The position numbers and the translations under genes were made by a program. This document shows, piece after piece, positions 38,556 to 50,730 of a stretch of DNA of 64,000 nucleotides. The DNA is from Circinella minor (Eukaryota; Mucoromycota; Mucoromycetes; Mucorales; Lichtheimiaceae): contig JAEPRB010000053.1 in assembly GCA_016758965.1 (NCBI GenBank), positions 124,001-188,000 on the forward strand, read 5' to 3'. The notes under the pieces were generated by a model. It saw nothing but the letters and a program-made list of their open reading frames with translations, made no database searches and had not been told where the DNA came from. How positions within the stretch are numbered: the first letter of the stretch is position 1; each line of letters opens with the position of its first letter.

Positions 38556-39089
38556 AAAAAACATTCCTTTTCTCTCCTTCATTCTACATGTTATATATTT
38601 AATATTCCTCTTCCTTTTGTCATTCAATTCATTCGTTCCATCATCAACTCATCCCCTACCTTTATTTTTGTCTTTTTCGTTTCGTTTGAAAGGTGAAATT
38701 GTTTCATCTTGCATGAAAATAAATTTGACCCAAGTACACCCATGTATGTGTAAAGTATATTTTGATTATATGTAGTTATAAGTTTACGTATTAACAAAAC
38801 CCCCATATTATTATATGATACGTACTCTTGATACGTAGTCAAACGGAAATTTCAACATGTCCATGAATGTTTTGATTTAATAATAACATTTTTTAGAAAG
38901 TACGTACAGTCAGCCTCGGGGTTTTGCATACCTGAGATTTCCTGATTTTTTGCAAGCGAAAGTTAATATAAATATTATTATTTTTTTGTATAAACATCTC
39001 ATCAAATATGCTTTGCCGACACTTTGGTATTTTCCTATTTGGATAATGATTTATAAGAATACTATATACAATTATTATTTTAGTATAGT

Positions 39090-39405
39090 TTATTCCCGAT
39101 AAGCGCAACTCCCCCAAAAACCTTGATGCAAGCTGCAATTCGCGATTTCATTAATTATTTTTAACATTTCCAAAAACAAAGGGTGCATAACTGAGAAATT
39201 TACGAAAGCAGGAGGTGCAAAAGCGGGGGCTGACTGTAATGAACTACTACATTCAGCTAATAGCTTTAGAGAGTCATTCAGATACTCTCTTGTTATCTTG
39301 TTGTCAAATCCACTCCTACATTCAATAAAAGTACCTTTGTTGTTTGTTATCATATTTCTTTCTAAAACATCCACATATTCTCTATCTGAGAATCTAATAA
39401 CGAAG
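39090..39405 (-). pseudogene. Coding-like fragment, family unknown
   Basis: An open stretch of about 105 codons with balanced, protein-like composition (NDFVIRFSDREYVDVLERN ... GTFIECRSGFDNKITREYL). The frame is closed by a TAA just upstream at the N-terminal side, has no good ATG at its start, and ends in TGA-type stops soon after. It may be one exon of a lost gene or a piece of a dispersed element. I do not recognise the family. Confidence 0.3.
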
Positions 39406-40383
39406 TCATTGTTTTAGAAACTGCTAAACCTTGTGATTCAATCATTTTCTCGCACTAAATGGTGCAGCTCAACTTAAGTAGCCAATTTTTTTCAGGAATT
39501 TTGCCCAAGTTCAAATTATATCTAGCCGTCCAAAAATGAGCAAAAACCAAGAAAACTATAGAACAACATCTGAAAAATAATATTCTTGGATTAGATCTAA
39601 AATACCTTTTGAATTGGAAAAGTAGTAATAGTGTGAAGTAAGGCAGTTTAGGCTGTATAGAGCAAAAATGCTACCTATTATGGTAATATACTAACCATAT
39701 GTAGAAATAATTTGGCCGTTAATTTTAGATTATTCCTTTACAGAGGGGTGAAAAGACTTGTAGAGTATAAGTCATTACAATCTTTCTTACTATTGTATTT
39801 AATCTATAATAGCTTAATAAATATATATAGTGTTTCATATTTAGACCATAATAGATAAGAATAATAAAGCTTGTATTAATTAATAGTAAAAAGTAACTAC
39901 AGGTGAATTTATAAATGAATATTGGTTGGGGTTTTTCTCTTAAGAAACCGCTATATATATATTATTTCGCTCCTTATTCCATGATAATATACCTATTGAT
40001 TGTGTTATCCATATAGTCTGTTTCTACCCCTTCATGAAAACGTAACTTTCACTTTGTTGAATGGATGTACGTATTCATTGAAGGTCAAATAATTTTAGCT
40101 TTACAATTGAATCAATCAGTGCATGATATCATCGCAACTCTATTGATCTGTTTCCGAAAAAGTAGTCTCTCAAATATAAGTCTACTTACAAAGTAGCTTG
40201 TAAATCATGTCTGTAAAACCAAGTATACAAATGATTTCTTAGGCATGAGTAAAATCAATATGATCAGTATTGGCTCACTTTAGGTACACAGCAAGAAGTA
40301 GATCTACTACCCCGTTAAATTAATGGGACTTCATCATATATTTCTCCAATTAATAGTCATAAAAAATACTTGTAGCACTTTTC

Positions 40384-40405
40384 AAAAAAAAAAAAAAAAA
40401 AAAAA
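40384..40405 (+). repeat. 22-base poly-A run
   Basis: Uninterrupted run of about 22 A. It could be a chance homopolymer in AT-rich DNA or the tail of an old retro-insertion. I found no flanking target-site duplication. Confidence 0.7.
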
Positions 40406-41379
40406 GATTGCAGGACGTACCTACTCCAATACTTGTTGCTTCCATTAAGACTCTAGATATAGTAAAACCAACCCGTCAGCTTACCTGTCTTGGTAATAGA
40501 AGGATTTTAGACTTGGTATAAAGCATGACGTCTTAGAAAGTTATAAGGAGAAGGCAGATTTAAGTTTATGTGGAAAAAAAATTACTATTAAAAAAAGTGA
40601 GGCTCGGGGAGTCCTCAACCATATCTTTCGCTAAATCACCGTACCACGAATAAAGTTCATTTTGTGATTCTCTAGATTTCTAAGTAAAAAGGTCTACAAA
40701 AAATTGTCTAAAAAAGAGACTCGTCCAGAAAACAACAGAAATCGTCCAAAAATAAGATACTTGCCCGTCTCCATGGTAACGACAAGATACTTCCAAGTGT
40801 CAAACTGGAAAAAGCTAATAGCTACAAATCATTCTCGATCCACGCTGCCATGCGTTTTTCTCCTAGATGAAAGTTTAAAATGCAAAAAATGATATCCTTG
40901 TAGACTTTTTTTATTTTATTCAAGCCGTGTGTACATATTGTAAAGCTATCTTGTATTGATGGCACTCCATGGTAAAAAAACAATTATTTGAGACAATAAT
41001 ATCTTCAAATCCGATGATCTTCTATAAGGGTCTGAACAAGGTAGAGATGTTATAATAATACTTTTGATTGTTTCCATATATTGGTTTCTAAGCAATTATA
41101 TGTTGCTGTGTGGCAAAATTACATTTATAACTCAAGGCTGTACTAGTTGACAATATTGAATTAACAAAAAGAATGGATTGAGACTTCCAGCTCTTGTATT
41201 TGTGTCTAGAGAAATAATAATATGTAAACGCCGCCAAGTTAATGGTGATATTTTTCGCACGGGTTTCGGGGACCGCGCGTATTATAGTGATGCGTTTCAA
41301 GTCGTACTTCTTTTCTCTTCTTCTTTTTCTTTCTTTGTGCTTTATTTTTTTTCATTCAACTTCTAAAAAAGAATTCACA

Positions 41380-44338
41380 ATGTCTTTACATGATCCCAGT
41401 AGTTTGGCTAATCTTTCAGAAATCAAAACAACCCATATTCATTTGAATTGGAATATCTCTTTCGATGAACGTAAGATTTCAGGTCATGTTATTCTTGACT
41501 TGTTGGCCCTTGCCAAGGTCGATAAAGTTATTCTCGATACAAGCTATTTAGACATCAAGTCTGCTTCTATTGATGGTCAGGATGTGAAGGTAATATATAA
41601 ATAGCGTTTGATAATGCATAAATATAATATTATACGTGTCCAGAAGTTTAGCGCTCTTTTTTTTCTGATGATATGATGATACAATAAATAGTTCCACGTC
41701 GCGGACCGTCATCCGTCTTTGGGCTCTGCTTTGACCATTGAATTGCCGCAAGCTGTTGAACAAGGAAGCAAGTTAAAATTAAAGATCGATTATTCTACTA
41801 CTGATAAATGTACTGCTGTTCAATTCTTGGAACCAGAGTAAGTTATTATAAATTGGAGAGCTAGTATGGGTGAAAAATGAAAAAAAAAAAGTAAAACGGG
41901 GTTTTTCTAGCCATTTAAAGATATAGCTGACAATGCGAATAAATAAATAGACAAACTCTTGGCAAAAAACATCCGTACTTGTTCTCTCAATGTCAAGCTG
42001 TAAGTTTTTTTTTATCATACTTGACTTTATATATGCTTCTTTGATTTAATTTTTTTTACATCTTTGACTCATAAAAAAATAGATCCATGCTCGTTCATTT
42101 GCTCCTGTTCAAGATTCTCCTGGTGTCAAGGTTACTTATTCTGCTGCCGTCACTTCTCCTTTACGCGTCTTAATGTCTGCTTTACACACATCTGAAGAAG
42201 ATGCTGGTAATGGTCTTAAAACTTACCATTTCGTTCAAAAGACAACCATGCCTAGTTATTTGATTGCTATCGCTGCTGGTAACTTGGAAGGTCGTGAAAT
42301 TGGTCCAAGAAGTACCGTTTGGTGTGAACCTGAAATGGTCGATGAATGTGCTGAAGAATTCCAGGTATAATACTATTATCATCAATACAAATATATACAA
42401 TATTATCTTCTTTTTTCGTGCTATATCCTTCTTTTGCTAAAATTTGTTATATATACTTTTCTGGTTGTAGGATACTGAATCATTTATTGCTACCGGTGAA
42501 AAATTATTGACACCTTATGAATGGGGACGTTACGATCTATTGGTTTTGCCACCATCCTTCCCATATGGTGGAATGGAGGTAGAGTATTGTCTTTATTGTG
42601 TCATTAAGCTCACGATAGAAAAGAGCGATGAAAGCTCCGTCCTTACCCATAAACAACCATTTTTACCTTTTTTGTAACTATTTTCTGTTTTATTCTTAAA
42701 ATGTACAGAATCCCTGTTTGACGTTTGTTACCCCGACTATTGTAGCTGGTAATATACATATATATATTTGGGAGTGTGTGAAGGTAGTGGTGTATTGTCG
42801 ATATGAAGAGTACAAGGTTTTCCTTAGCTTTAGGGAACATCCTGTATAAACGAAAAAAAAAAGACTAATAATCTGTTATTTCCCCGTTTTTCTTTTGTTA
42901 GGTGATAAAAGTGCTGTTGATGTGGTCGCACACGAAATTTCCCATAGTTGGATGGGTAACTTGGTGACTACCTGTAACTGGGTAATATACATTTTTCATT
43001 CGCTTACCATGATGAAAGCAAAACAAAGAAAGAGAAAAAAAAAACTGACTTAAAAAACCCGCGTGAACTTTTTTTGCTGTGTGTATTTCTGTAGGAACAC
43101 TTTTGGTTAAACGAAGGTTGGACCGTGTTTGTTGAGCGCAAAATTCTTGCTTATCTTCATGGTGAACTCGAAAGACAATTTAGTGCTATCATTGGTAAAA
43201 AGAAAAAAAAAGAAAAAGAGCAGGAGAAGAAGCAGGGGGGACAATGAATATTAGGATATATGAGGGGTGTGATTCTTAATGCAAAATATAATGACATTCT
43301 AGGTTGGAAGGCGTTGAAAGAAAGCGTAAACTTGTTTGGTGCTGATTCACCTGCCACTATTCTTAAGCCGGACTTGAGCAGTGGTATTGATCCTGATGAT
43401 TATTTCAGTTCTATCCCTTACGGTATGATATTTGGTTTTCTTTTGTTCTACAAATTTTAGCGATGGATGACGAGTCTTCTGATATTTAACTTGTTATTAT
43501 TGACATATACATATATGTATATTAAAAAAAATTATGTATAAATATTATAGAGAAGGGTTTCAACTTGTTGTATCATATCGAAAAAACTGTTGGTGGGGCT
43601 TCTATTTTTGAACCTTTTATGAAGGCTCATGTTGAACAGTTCGCATCGCAATCTATTACTACTGAACAATGGAAGGCATTCCTTTACAAATATATGGAGG
43701 AGCATCATGGCAAAGAAGTAGTTGACAAGTTGAATACAATTGATTTTGATACATGGATCAACGGTAAAGGCATGCCTCCTGTGACTCCTCATTTTGATAC
43801 TACTTTAGCAGATCAATGTTATGCTCTTGCCAAGCGTTGGGATGAAGCAAGAAATTCGGATGATCTATCTAGTTTTACACCTACTGATATTGAAAAGTTC
43901 ACTTCAACACAAAAGAGTACGTATCTGTTTTTTTGTATTTTTTTTTTTGAAAATTTTCAGGATAGAAGTCTAACAAAAAAAAACATTAACTATATAATAG
44001 TTGTATTTTTGGAAAAATTGACTGATTGTGAACCTTTGCCACATCATCTTTTGGCCAGGATGGATGAATTATACAAGATGACAAATATTCGTAATGCTGA
44101 TGTTCGTTTCCGTTGGCAACAGCTTTGTGTGATGGCTAGTTATAAACCCATTTATCCTCATGTTGTTGCATTTGTAACTGAACAAGGGCGTATGAAGTTT
44201 GTTAGACCATTGTATCGTCTTTTATACAAGGCCGAGGATGGAGCTGAGTTGGCCAGGGAAACATATCTTAAGCATCGCAATTTTTATCATCCCATTGCTT
44301 CTGCATTGATTGAAAAGGATATTGGACTTAAACAATAG
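41380..44338 (+). CDS. LAP2: Leukotriene-A4-hydrolase-type M1 aminopeptidase
   Basis: Eleven exons: 41380-41589, 41692-41837, 41951-41999, 42083-42364, 42471-42578, 42709-42748, 42902-42981, 43095-43194, 43303-43422, 43551-43916, 44001-44338; 612 residues (human LTA4H 611). Zinc aminopeptidase of family M1 with possible epoxide hydrolase activity, normally cytosolic. Seen: peptide N-terminus-binding GGMEN (262-266), zinc site HEISH (289-293) with third ligand E312 in NEG, and [11 protein letters not shown] matching the substrate carboxylate-binding Arg/Lys segment of LTA4H. The helical C-terminal domain is complete. The start at 41380 gives the N-terminus expected from homologues, but the frame stays open upstream to 41242 (see findings). 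The last intron (43917-44000) is 84 nt and has no stop in frame. Confidence 0.94.
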
Positions 44339-47048
44339 TAGAAAATTGAATCAAAAATAAACTAAAGAACAATTAGGTGCTATTTTGCTGTTCTTATATA
44401 AAAAAATATTCATCTACGTAGTGTATTTATTTTGAAGCTAAATCATATGGCATCTTGCTGGCTACTTATGATTTCAGAACCGCCTCCTTTATTTAAAAAA
44501 TATTATTGAACATATTAATTGATTCAAGCTTTACTTAGAAGTGACCTTGGAAGTTGTTAGTACTGATATGATTAGATTCTCCATTTTAGATCCCAAAAAG
44601 TTATTATATTGTTGACTGAGAAGAGCAGACAGATGCAAAATCTAACTATAGAAAATCTCAAAGTGTAATTACATAATAAAGATACGTATGAATTGGCATT
44701 TGATTCAAAATAATATTGGATTCGAAATTTTTCTTCTCGCTGCGTACTTGGATTTTATAATTAGCTACCTATTACAATCCTTATTTCATTAAGCACAACT
44801 TTACAAAAGTTTATCTTGATGTTTTCCTGAACGTATTATAGATGTAGTATTCAATATTCTGAATGAAAATTTCAATCCCCATCAAATGGTCCTTGGCGGT
44901 ATGTTTGATGCACATACAGTTCCTGAAACAATGTTATAAACTGCAAGTCTTTCATCGATGTCCTTGAATTAATTTGATGCGTAACAGTTTTGTGAATATG
45001 AGTAATGATATATGTACCTCTTCAATCGATTCTGAGTTTTTGACATTTGGGTTGTTTGCCCAGTAATGTCCTGGAAGATGCCTTGCTGTATTTGTTGCTT
45101 GGTGACATTGATTATGTGGTATGACATTACTACTAAATTTAGTGAACATGCCAAAGATTATTTTGATGAGAGTAATGTCTTTTCGAACCTTTGGTATTTC
45201 AAGGATGGTACAGTAAAGAGAAAACCAGAACAAAAAAAAGCAGTATTACGTACAACGTGTAAAGCCTTATTAATATAGCTGTGTTATGATTATGACACTA
45301 CCATCTTTTATACTTATGCTTATTTTCGTGTACTTGTGAATGCAAACAATAATATCAATATTTAATCTTTTAATACTACGCCATATTAGTAGACTGATCA
45401 TAAAAAATAAAATAAAACCGCGGAAGAATATGTACACAGTATATAGGGTAAGGTTAATTATCAGCAGCCGTGTTATAATATTAATAGGCAGATACGTACA
45501 ATGCAAAAAAAAAAAATCTAGATAAGTATGCTATGACGCAATAAAGTTCCCTTTTTATTATTATGAGAGTAATTTTTACTTATTTATTTATATTGAAGGG
45601 GTTGTTTATTACAGTATATATTTGTGGTCGAATTAGATATAAGTAACAAATGCCTTTTATTAACCCTGATTTTTTTTATTAATCGTTTCAACAAACCGAT
45701 TGTTTATTATATAACCATTAAAATATTTATTTCTTAATTATCATCAAGATTTGTCTCGTCAGGTTTTATTATAAAATAAAATATTACTAGATAACATGAT
45801 AGTAGTAACATTGTAAAGATTATTGACGATCGTTATCATTCTGTTGATATACGCTACAGCGACCTTATAGTTAATATGCCATTTCAAACAAGCAAAGACT
45901 CATTCTAATACTACATCTATTGATATGCATAATACAATAAAGTTAAAGAATAATAATCAAAGAGAAACATACTTTAAAAGTTTTAAATAGTAATACGTAA
46001 TATTCTTTGTTTATATGTATAAAAAAGATAATATTAGAAAGCAAATGAAACAAAAACTCACTACCTTTCATCTAAATTTTATTTTTAATGCTTTTTCTTA
46101 ACTTTCATACGCACATAAAAAAGAAAAGTACCATTTTCACCTTATACGTGTATATGTATGTATATCTGCTGAATGAGATGATAAGCTAATGATAATAATA
46201 ATAGTTTTTTTTTATATATGTGATCATTCATAAAAAAAAAGATAAAAGAAAAAAATAAAGTTAAATTTCTGAATTATATACGTGACAAAGTAGTTTTGGA
46301 AAAAAAAACCTTAATTTTTTATTTTGAGTTTTCGGTCCTGGGACCTCCCTTCTTGATTGACAAAACCTTATCTATTTGTCACACAAAATATAATAAAATA
46401 AAGTTGCTTTGACGTTACCAATATGTTTTTCTGTCACCTTTATAATACATTTCAATACTGTTTTATCCATGATAAAAAAAGTCAATATCTCCATGTATAT
46501 TTAAAGATATATAAATAGCAAGTGCATAAAAAATCAAAAATTATTACTGTTATAGAGAAATGTGTTAATAGTAATGAGAATGTGAACACAATAATTGCAA
46601 AATTGGTATAAGCGATGACGTAGAAAGACTTGCTCTGACATTATAATATTAGAATATTTACACAAAGATAAAAATTTAAGCTTATTTAATATTATGTTAC
46701 ACGCTCTTGTAATAATAATAATATTAACGCCAACAGTAATAACAAGGAGATCCTAAAGAGAGAGAATGATAAGCCCCAGGAATATTTATTTTCTCTAGAT
46801 TAAATAGTTCATAAAACCTTATTTTATGCACAATAACACTCTATCTTTTTATAACATTCCCATTATACAATGATATTATTATATACATATAGATAAACAT
46901 ACTCTCGGTTATATATGCTTGTTATATATACATGGAAGATGATAATGAAAAGATTTTCTTGTTGTTGCATATTGTTCATACGACAGGAAAGTTTATATAT
47001 AAAACAATACAGATAGCAAAAATAAATAAAGATATTATGGTGCAAGAA
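44339..47048. other. 2.7-kb intergenic stretch, no gene recognised
   Basis: Very AT-rich. Overlapping frames on both strands at 44952-45278 are somewhat less biased than the surroundings, but I see no motif, start context or splice pattern that would support a gene. 46000-47040 is mostly poly-A/T and TA-rich. Confidence 0.45.
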
Positions 47049-47629
47049 TTATAAGCATCGCATGTCCTTTTTATGATCTTTGTATGATGGCGGTCTTGAA
47101 TAGTGATCGTAATTGTTCACTTCTACTCGTTGCTGTAATTCATTTTCTTCTTCAGCTGTTCCCGCCGTTCCATAGTTGTTATTACGCTGGTATACAGGCG
47201 GTGGAATCAAAACCGTCTCATGTTCGAGCTGTTGTGATATTGGAGACTGGATAACGTTACCACCACTACTACATTGATTACAGGGGTTTAAATGAGAAGA
47301 GTCGTTATGATGACTTCGATGAGTTATTGTATCCATTACTGGCTGGTGCTCGGATAGGGAACTATTAATTTCTACATCATGTTCTTGTAGTCTTGCTGAT
47401 ATATATATATGCATATGCATGCGTGTTTGTGCGTGTTTGTGTATGTGGTTTATTATGAAAAGAAATAGAGGAAAAATAATAAATGGTGAGGAAATGAAAC
47501 ATCTTAAGTTATTATGTAAATCTTTATATAAAATGTACCTTTTCTTCGTGCATTCCATCGAAGTATAAGAAAGAGTATAAGAAGTAAAGCAATGCCGATT
47601 ACTGTCCAAACGATGGCCCCGTAATACAT
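47049..47629 (-). CDS. Small single-pass membrane protein with two PPxY motifs
   Basis: Two exons: 47629-47539 and 47395-47049; 145 residues. The start at 47629 (MYYGAIVWTVIGIALLLIL) gives a clean N-terminal membrane helix (about residues 4-23) followed by basic RWNARRK. The intron has GT at 47538-47537 and AG at 47397-47396. The soluble tail is polar and His/Asn-rich, and carries PPVY (96-99) and PPSY (132-135). PPxY motifs bind WW domains of Rsp5/Nedd4 ubiquitin ligases. Small single-pass PPxY proteins such as yeast Rcr1/Rcr2 act as membrane adaptors of Rsp5. A similar role here is inference; no direct family match is claimed. Reading straight through the intron would give an unspliced 186-codon frame without the helix, which is less sensible. 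Confidence 0.7.
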
Positions 47630-48299
47630 TATAAATTTATGTAAATATCTTTATAAAAAGAAAAAGAAAAAAAACAGAGGGAAAAAGAAAAAAAATGCCA
47701 AGTTGAATTTGATCTGGCGTAAAGTTATTTATGCAATTTAATTATTATATTTTATTTATTTTAGTCATACGTATGCTAAATATTTTGACACACTCTCCTC
47801 CCAAGATTCTCACTAGACTAGCATATATATTACATATACACAGACACATGATTTCTACCATGTATGCTAGAGAATTATCAACTCATTTAAAAACAAGCTA
47901 CAATTAACAAGCAACAACAATATAATATTTTACTTGTTTTCCAACTCACCAAAAAGCTATCTTTAAAAGTTAAAAAAAGACTTTGATTCTTTTAGTAATT
48001 TGTAATATGTTATTTATGCCAAATATTATTAATACAACAGCACACATTACCAAAGAAACACATGGATAATGAAAGGACAAAGAGTGATATACGTAGATAT
48101 CACAACTATAATCGAATTAAGGAATTTCAAATAGTGATGTTATGGCTAGCATATTATTATCGATAAAGTATTGAAGTTGGAGATCGATTTATATACGTAA
48201 CTTCCTTTGGATAATAGAATTTATATTGCTGGATTATGCGTGTATGTATATATGCGTGTTTTTTTTCTTTGTTGGTAGAAATGTGGTCGAAGTAGAAAG

Positions 48300-49100
48300 A
48301 ACCAGTGGATGAAAATTGATACCAGAGACCAAGAAGAAAAGCATCACTGTCGAAAAAATAACATCATCCGTGAATATTGAAGATGTCTAGTTCGAAATGA
48401 ACCTTCTGCGAATAATAAAAGAACATATATAAATTCAAAAACGTCATCAACGAAATCAGGAACACCATGATCAACTTCTTTTGGAAAATCCTCTATGATT
48501 TTCTTACTTCATCTGGGGTTAAAAGCCAATGCTCTTCTAATACAACATGATAGACAGTTCGCTGGATTTATCTCATTTTACTACCACAATCTCCAAAATA
48601 AAACAAGGCAAGAAATTGTTTTATATTTAAATACAATATTATTTTGTTGTGCTTGAACTTCATATTTTTGGACGTTCTTGAAAATGAGCCAATTTCAAAA
48701 CATTAATCTATCGGTTAACGCAGCCACCAATGTTATTGTGAGTTTTACTCTTAAAAGTTTAACAAGGGAGTTCGAGGACTTACCACCAACGAGCCGCCGA
48801 ACCTCAGCCTCCGGGGGTGGGGGGCGAACACAAAGCGAAGCGATGAGCCTTGTCCACAAAAGTAAGAACATGACAAAGCCACTTATTCAATTAATTTGTC
48901 AGGTTCGTGTTCTAGTCCAAGGGCATCATTTACTTTCCAAGAAGCCATTTCACCAGCAGAAAGATTTAAGTTCGCCTTGAAAGGTTCATCACTATTGCTA
49001 TTAAATTCTCGAAAAGAGAATCATACTTGTCCCCTCCCGAATAAACAGAGAAACTTGTCAACACTGTAACCACCATTATGTCGAGGTCGTGCGTATGGGA
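48300..49100 (-). pseudogene. Decayed ORF cluster, family unknown
   Basis: On the minus strand several stop-free pieces in different frames have protein-like composition. Examples are RPRHNGGYSVDKFLCLFGRG (near 49080-49020), SNSDEPFKANLNLSAGEMAS then WKVNDALGLEHEPDKLIE (near 48995-48885), and VLEEHWLLTPDEVRK then IIEDFPKEVDHGVPDFVDDV (near 48560-48440). They are broken by stops and frame changes. A GC-rich block (48790-48850) sits among them. This pattern suggests an inactivated gene or mobile-element relic. I cannot name the family. Confidence 0.35.
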
Positions 49101-49879
49101 ACATGCTCCACCTGAATGATCTTAACGATAAATAAAAAAAGAATACGATAAGCTGTTTTTTGTTTGTGTAAGATATGGTCCACCTTTAATAATTAGAAAC
49201 ACTTTCAAAGTGATCTGTTTGCTAATCTGTTTAAAAGTACTGTGATAAAAATAAAAATCACACAATAAGAAATAGACTTAGCACGAAGGCTTTCTTCCCA
49301 TCCATTAAAATAACTTACCAAACTGAAACCTTTTTGAAGAATGTACTTCTATATGGTTCTACATCTTCTCGACAACAACGTTCATCAGCAGAAAGTGACA
49401 AGTGGAAAATAAATTTACTAATGTATCGATATATAAGTTAGTTGTTTTAGATAACCTTATTCTATAACAAAAAAAAACAAGTATCAACATACCGATCCAA
49501 AGATATCGGATCTATTTCTCACCATTCGCTATAACGATATTCTAAGTGAGATTAAAAGCGTATCGTTATAACTAATTATCATTATAACGAATCGCTGACT
49601 TGAGTGTATAATGAACTGATAAAAGATTATTCGTAAATATTCGGCCTCACATTTATCTATCCTGTCTTGTAAAAAAAAGAAACAAAAACACTAGAGCATT
49701 GTATCGTTCATACTATATATAAGCTATAAAAACATAGCAATTTTTAAAAAAAATCTCTACCTATCGAAATACCATACTAGCAACTATTTTTTACTTTTGT
49801 TCTGGTTTATATACATTAAAATTAAGATACGTAAAGCTATTTTATTTGTTCTATTTCCAGTATGTTCAGTATATCATCT

Positions 49880-50520
49880 CAATGATTGTGCAATTGTAAT
49901 GTGATCGATGCGGTAACGGAAACATTATACCTCGATCCAGTAAACAATCCGCCGTGGCTATCCTTGTTACCAATGTGAATTGGCAGTAGTAGTACAAGGT
50001 ACAGGCTGCAGCAAATGTTTAAGTTTACACTGTAAAGACTGGCTTAAGCATACTTATTGACCATACACTATATATCTTCTTAAATGTGTGATAGAAGAAG
50101 ACTCTTGCTTACGGTGTTATGAAAAAGGCCATTTTGGAATATATGGTTCGTCGTTCAAAGGCCATTTATCTAAAAACAAGTATAATGTTAAACGATCTTG
50201 TGGTAATGGTAATGGTGACCAAGGTTTTTCTCACCTCAAAGGAAAACGACCGCGGAAAAGAATTAATTTCATCAACAATCAACCTTCCCTTTCTGATGGT
50301 ACTTCATTTTTGCGATGGCTCTGATAAAGAGGATGATGGTTCAGAAGGTGGGAGCAAGAATGACGAATAAGATAAAGAATAAAAGGCCCATAGAGATAAT
50401 GATAAGAACGACCACGGTGAAGAAGATGCTATTAATTCATTTATATTATCAAAACTTCAAAAACAAAATAAGCAAGAAAGTCTCAAGACATCTCATGAAA
50501 ACTATAACACCATAATATTG
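49880..50520 (+). pseudogene. Broken zinc-binding-like ORF
   Basis: Plus-strand pieces in shifting frames contain cysteine motifs: CDRCGNG (near 49905), CELAVVVQGTGCSKCLSLHC (near 49975-50035) and DSCLRCYEKGHFGIYG (near 50100-50145). A basic stretch (KGKRPRKRINF) and an acidic run (DGSDKEDDGSEGGS, in another frame) follow. Together they look like a zinc-binding protein broken by at least two frameshifts or unrecognised introns. No complete model could be built. Confidence 0.35.
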
Positions 50521-50730
50521 GTTAATATATGTAAATGAAATCATGCATTTTTTTAATAGTAAGAAACTTTTTTTTTCTGTACAAAAACTTTCTTTCTCTT
50601 TTTTTTTTGTTCTCTCTATATTATAATATTATGAAACACAAATGAATATGAAAAAAAAGGGACGGAGTAGAAGGCTGGATGGGAGAGGCTAATGAGAAAG
50701 CAGATGAGGAAGGGTAAGAATTAATTTTTT

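Larger units (their letters stand above)
38556..41379. other. Gene-poor stretch with sequence debris
   Basis: About 2.8 kb with no intact gene. It contains one coding-like fragment on the minus strand (39090-39405, listed separately) and a 22-base poly-A run at 40384. Other frames (40704-40892, 41088-41300) show no motif. The last ~140 bases are the C/T-rich leader of the aminopeptidase gene. Confidence 0.45.
47630..50730. other. Gene-poor stretch with decayed coding sequence
   Basis: 3.1 kb between two minus-strand genes. It contains two zones that read like broken protein-coding sequence (48300-49100, minus; 49880-50520, plus), listed separately. The remainder is AT-rich with no motif. 50530-50730 probably holds the 3' UTR of the uL3m gene. 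Confidence 0.45.

Noticed and set aside
39530..40760. CGTCCAAAAAT(G/A)AG shared at about 39528 and 40745
   Set aside because: A 13-base match in direct orientation without longer similarity; I could not extend it into a repeat.
44952..45278. Overlapping ORFs on both strands downstream of the aminopeptidase
   Set aside because: Short, unmatched, no start context; evidence too weak even for a pseudogene call.
48790..48850. GC-rich block considered as a tRNA or tRNA-derived SINE
   Set aside because: No complete A and B boxes and no cloverleaf could be drawn.
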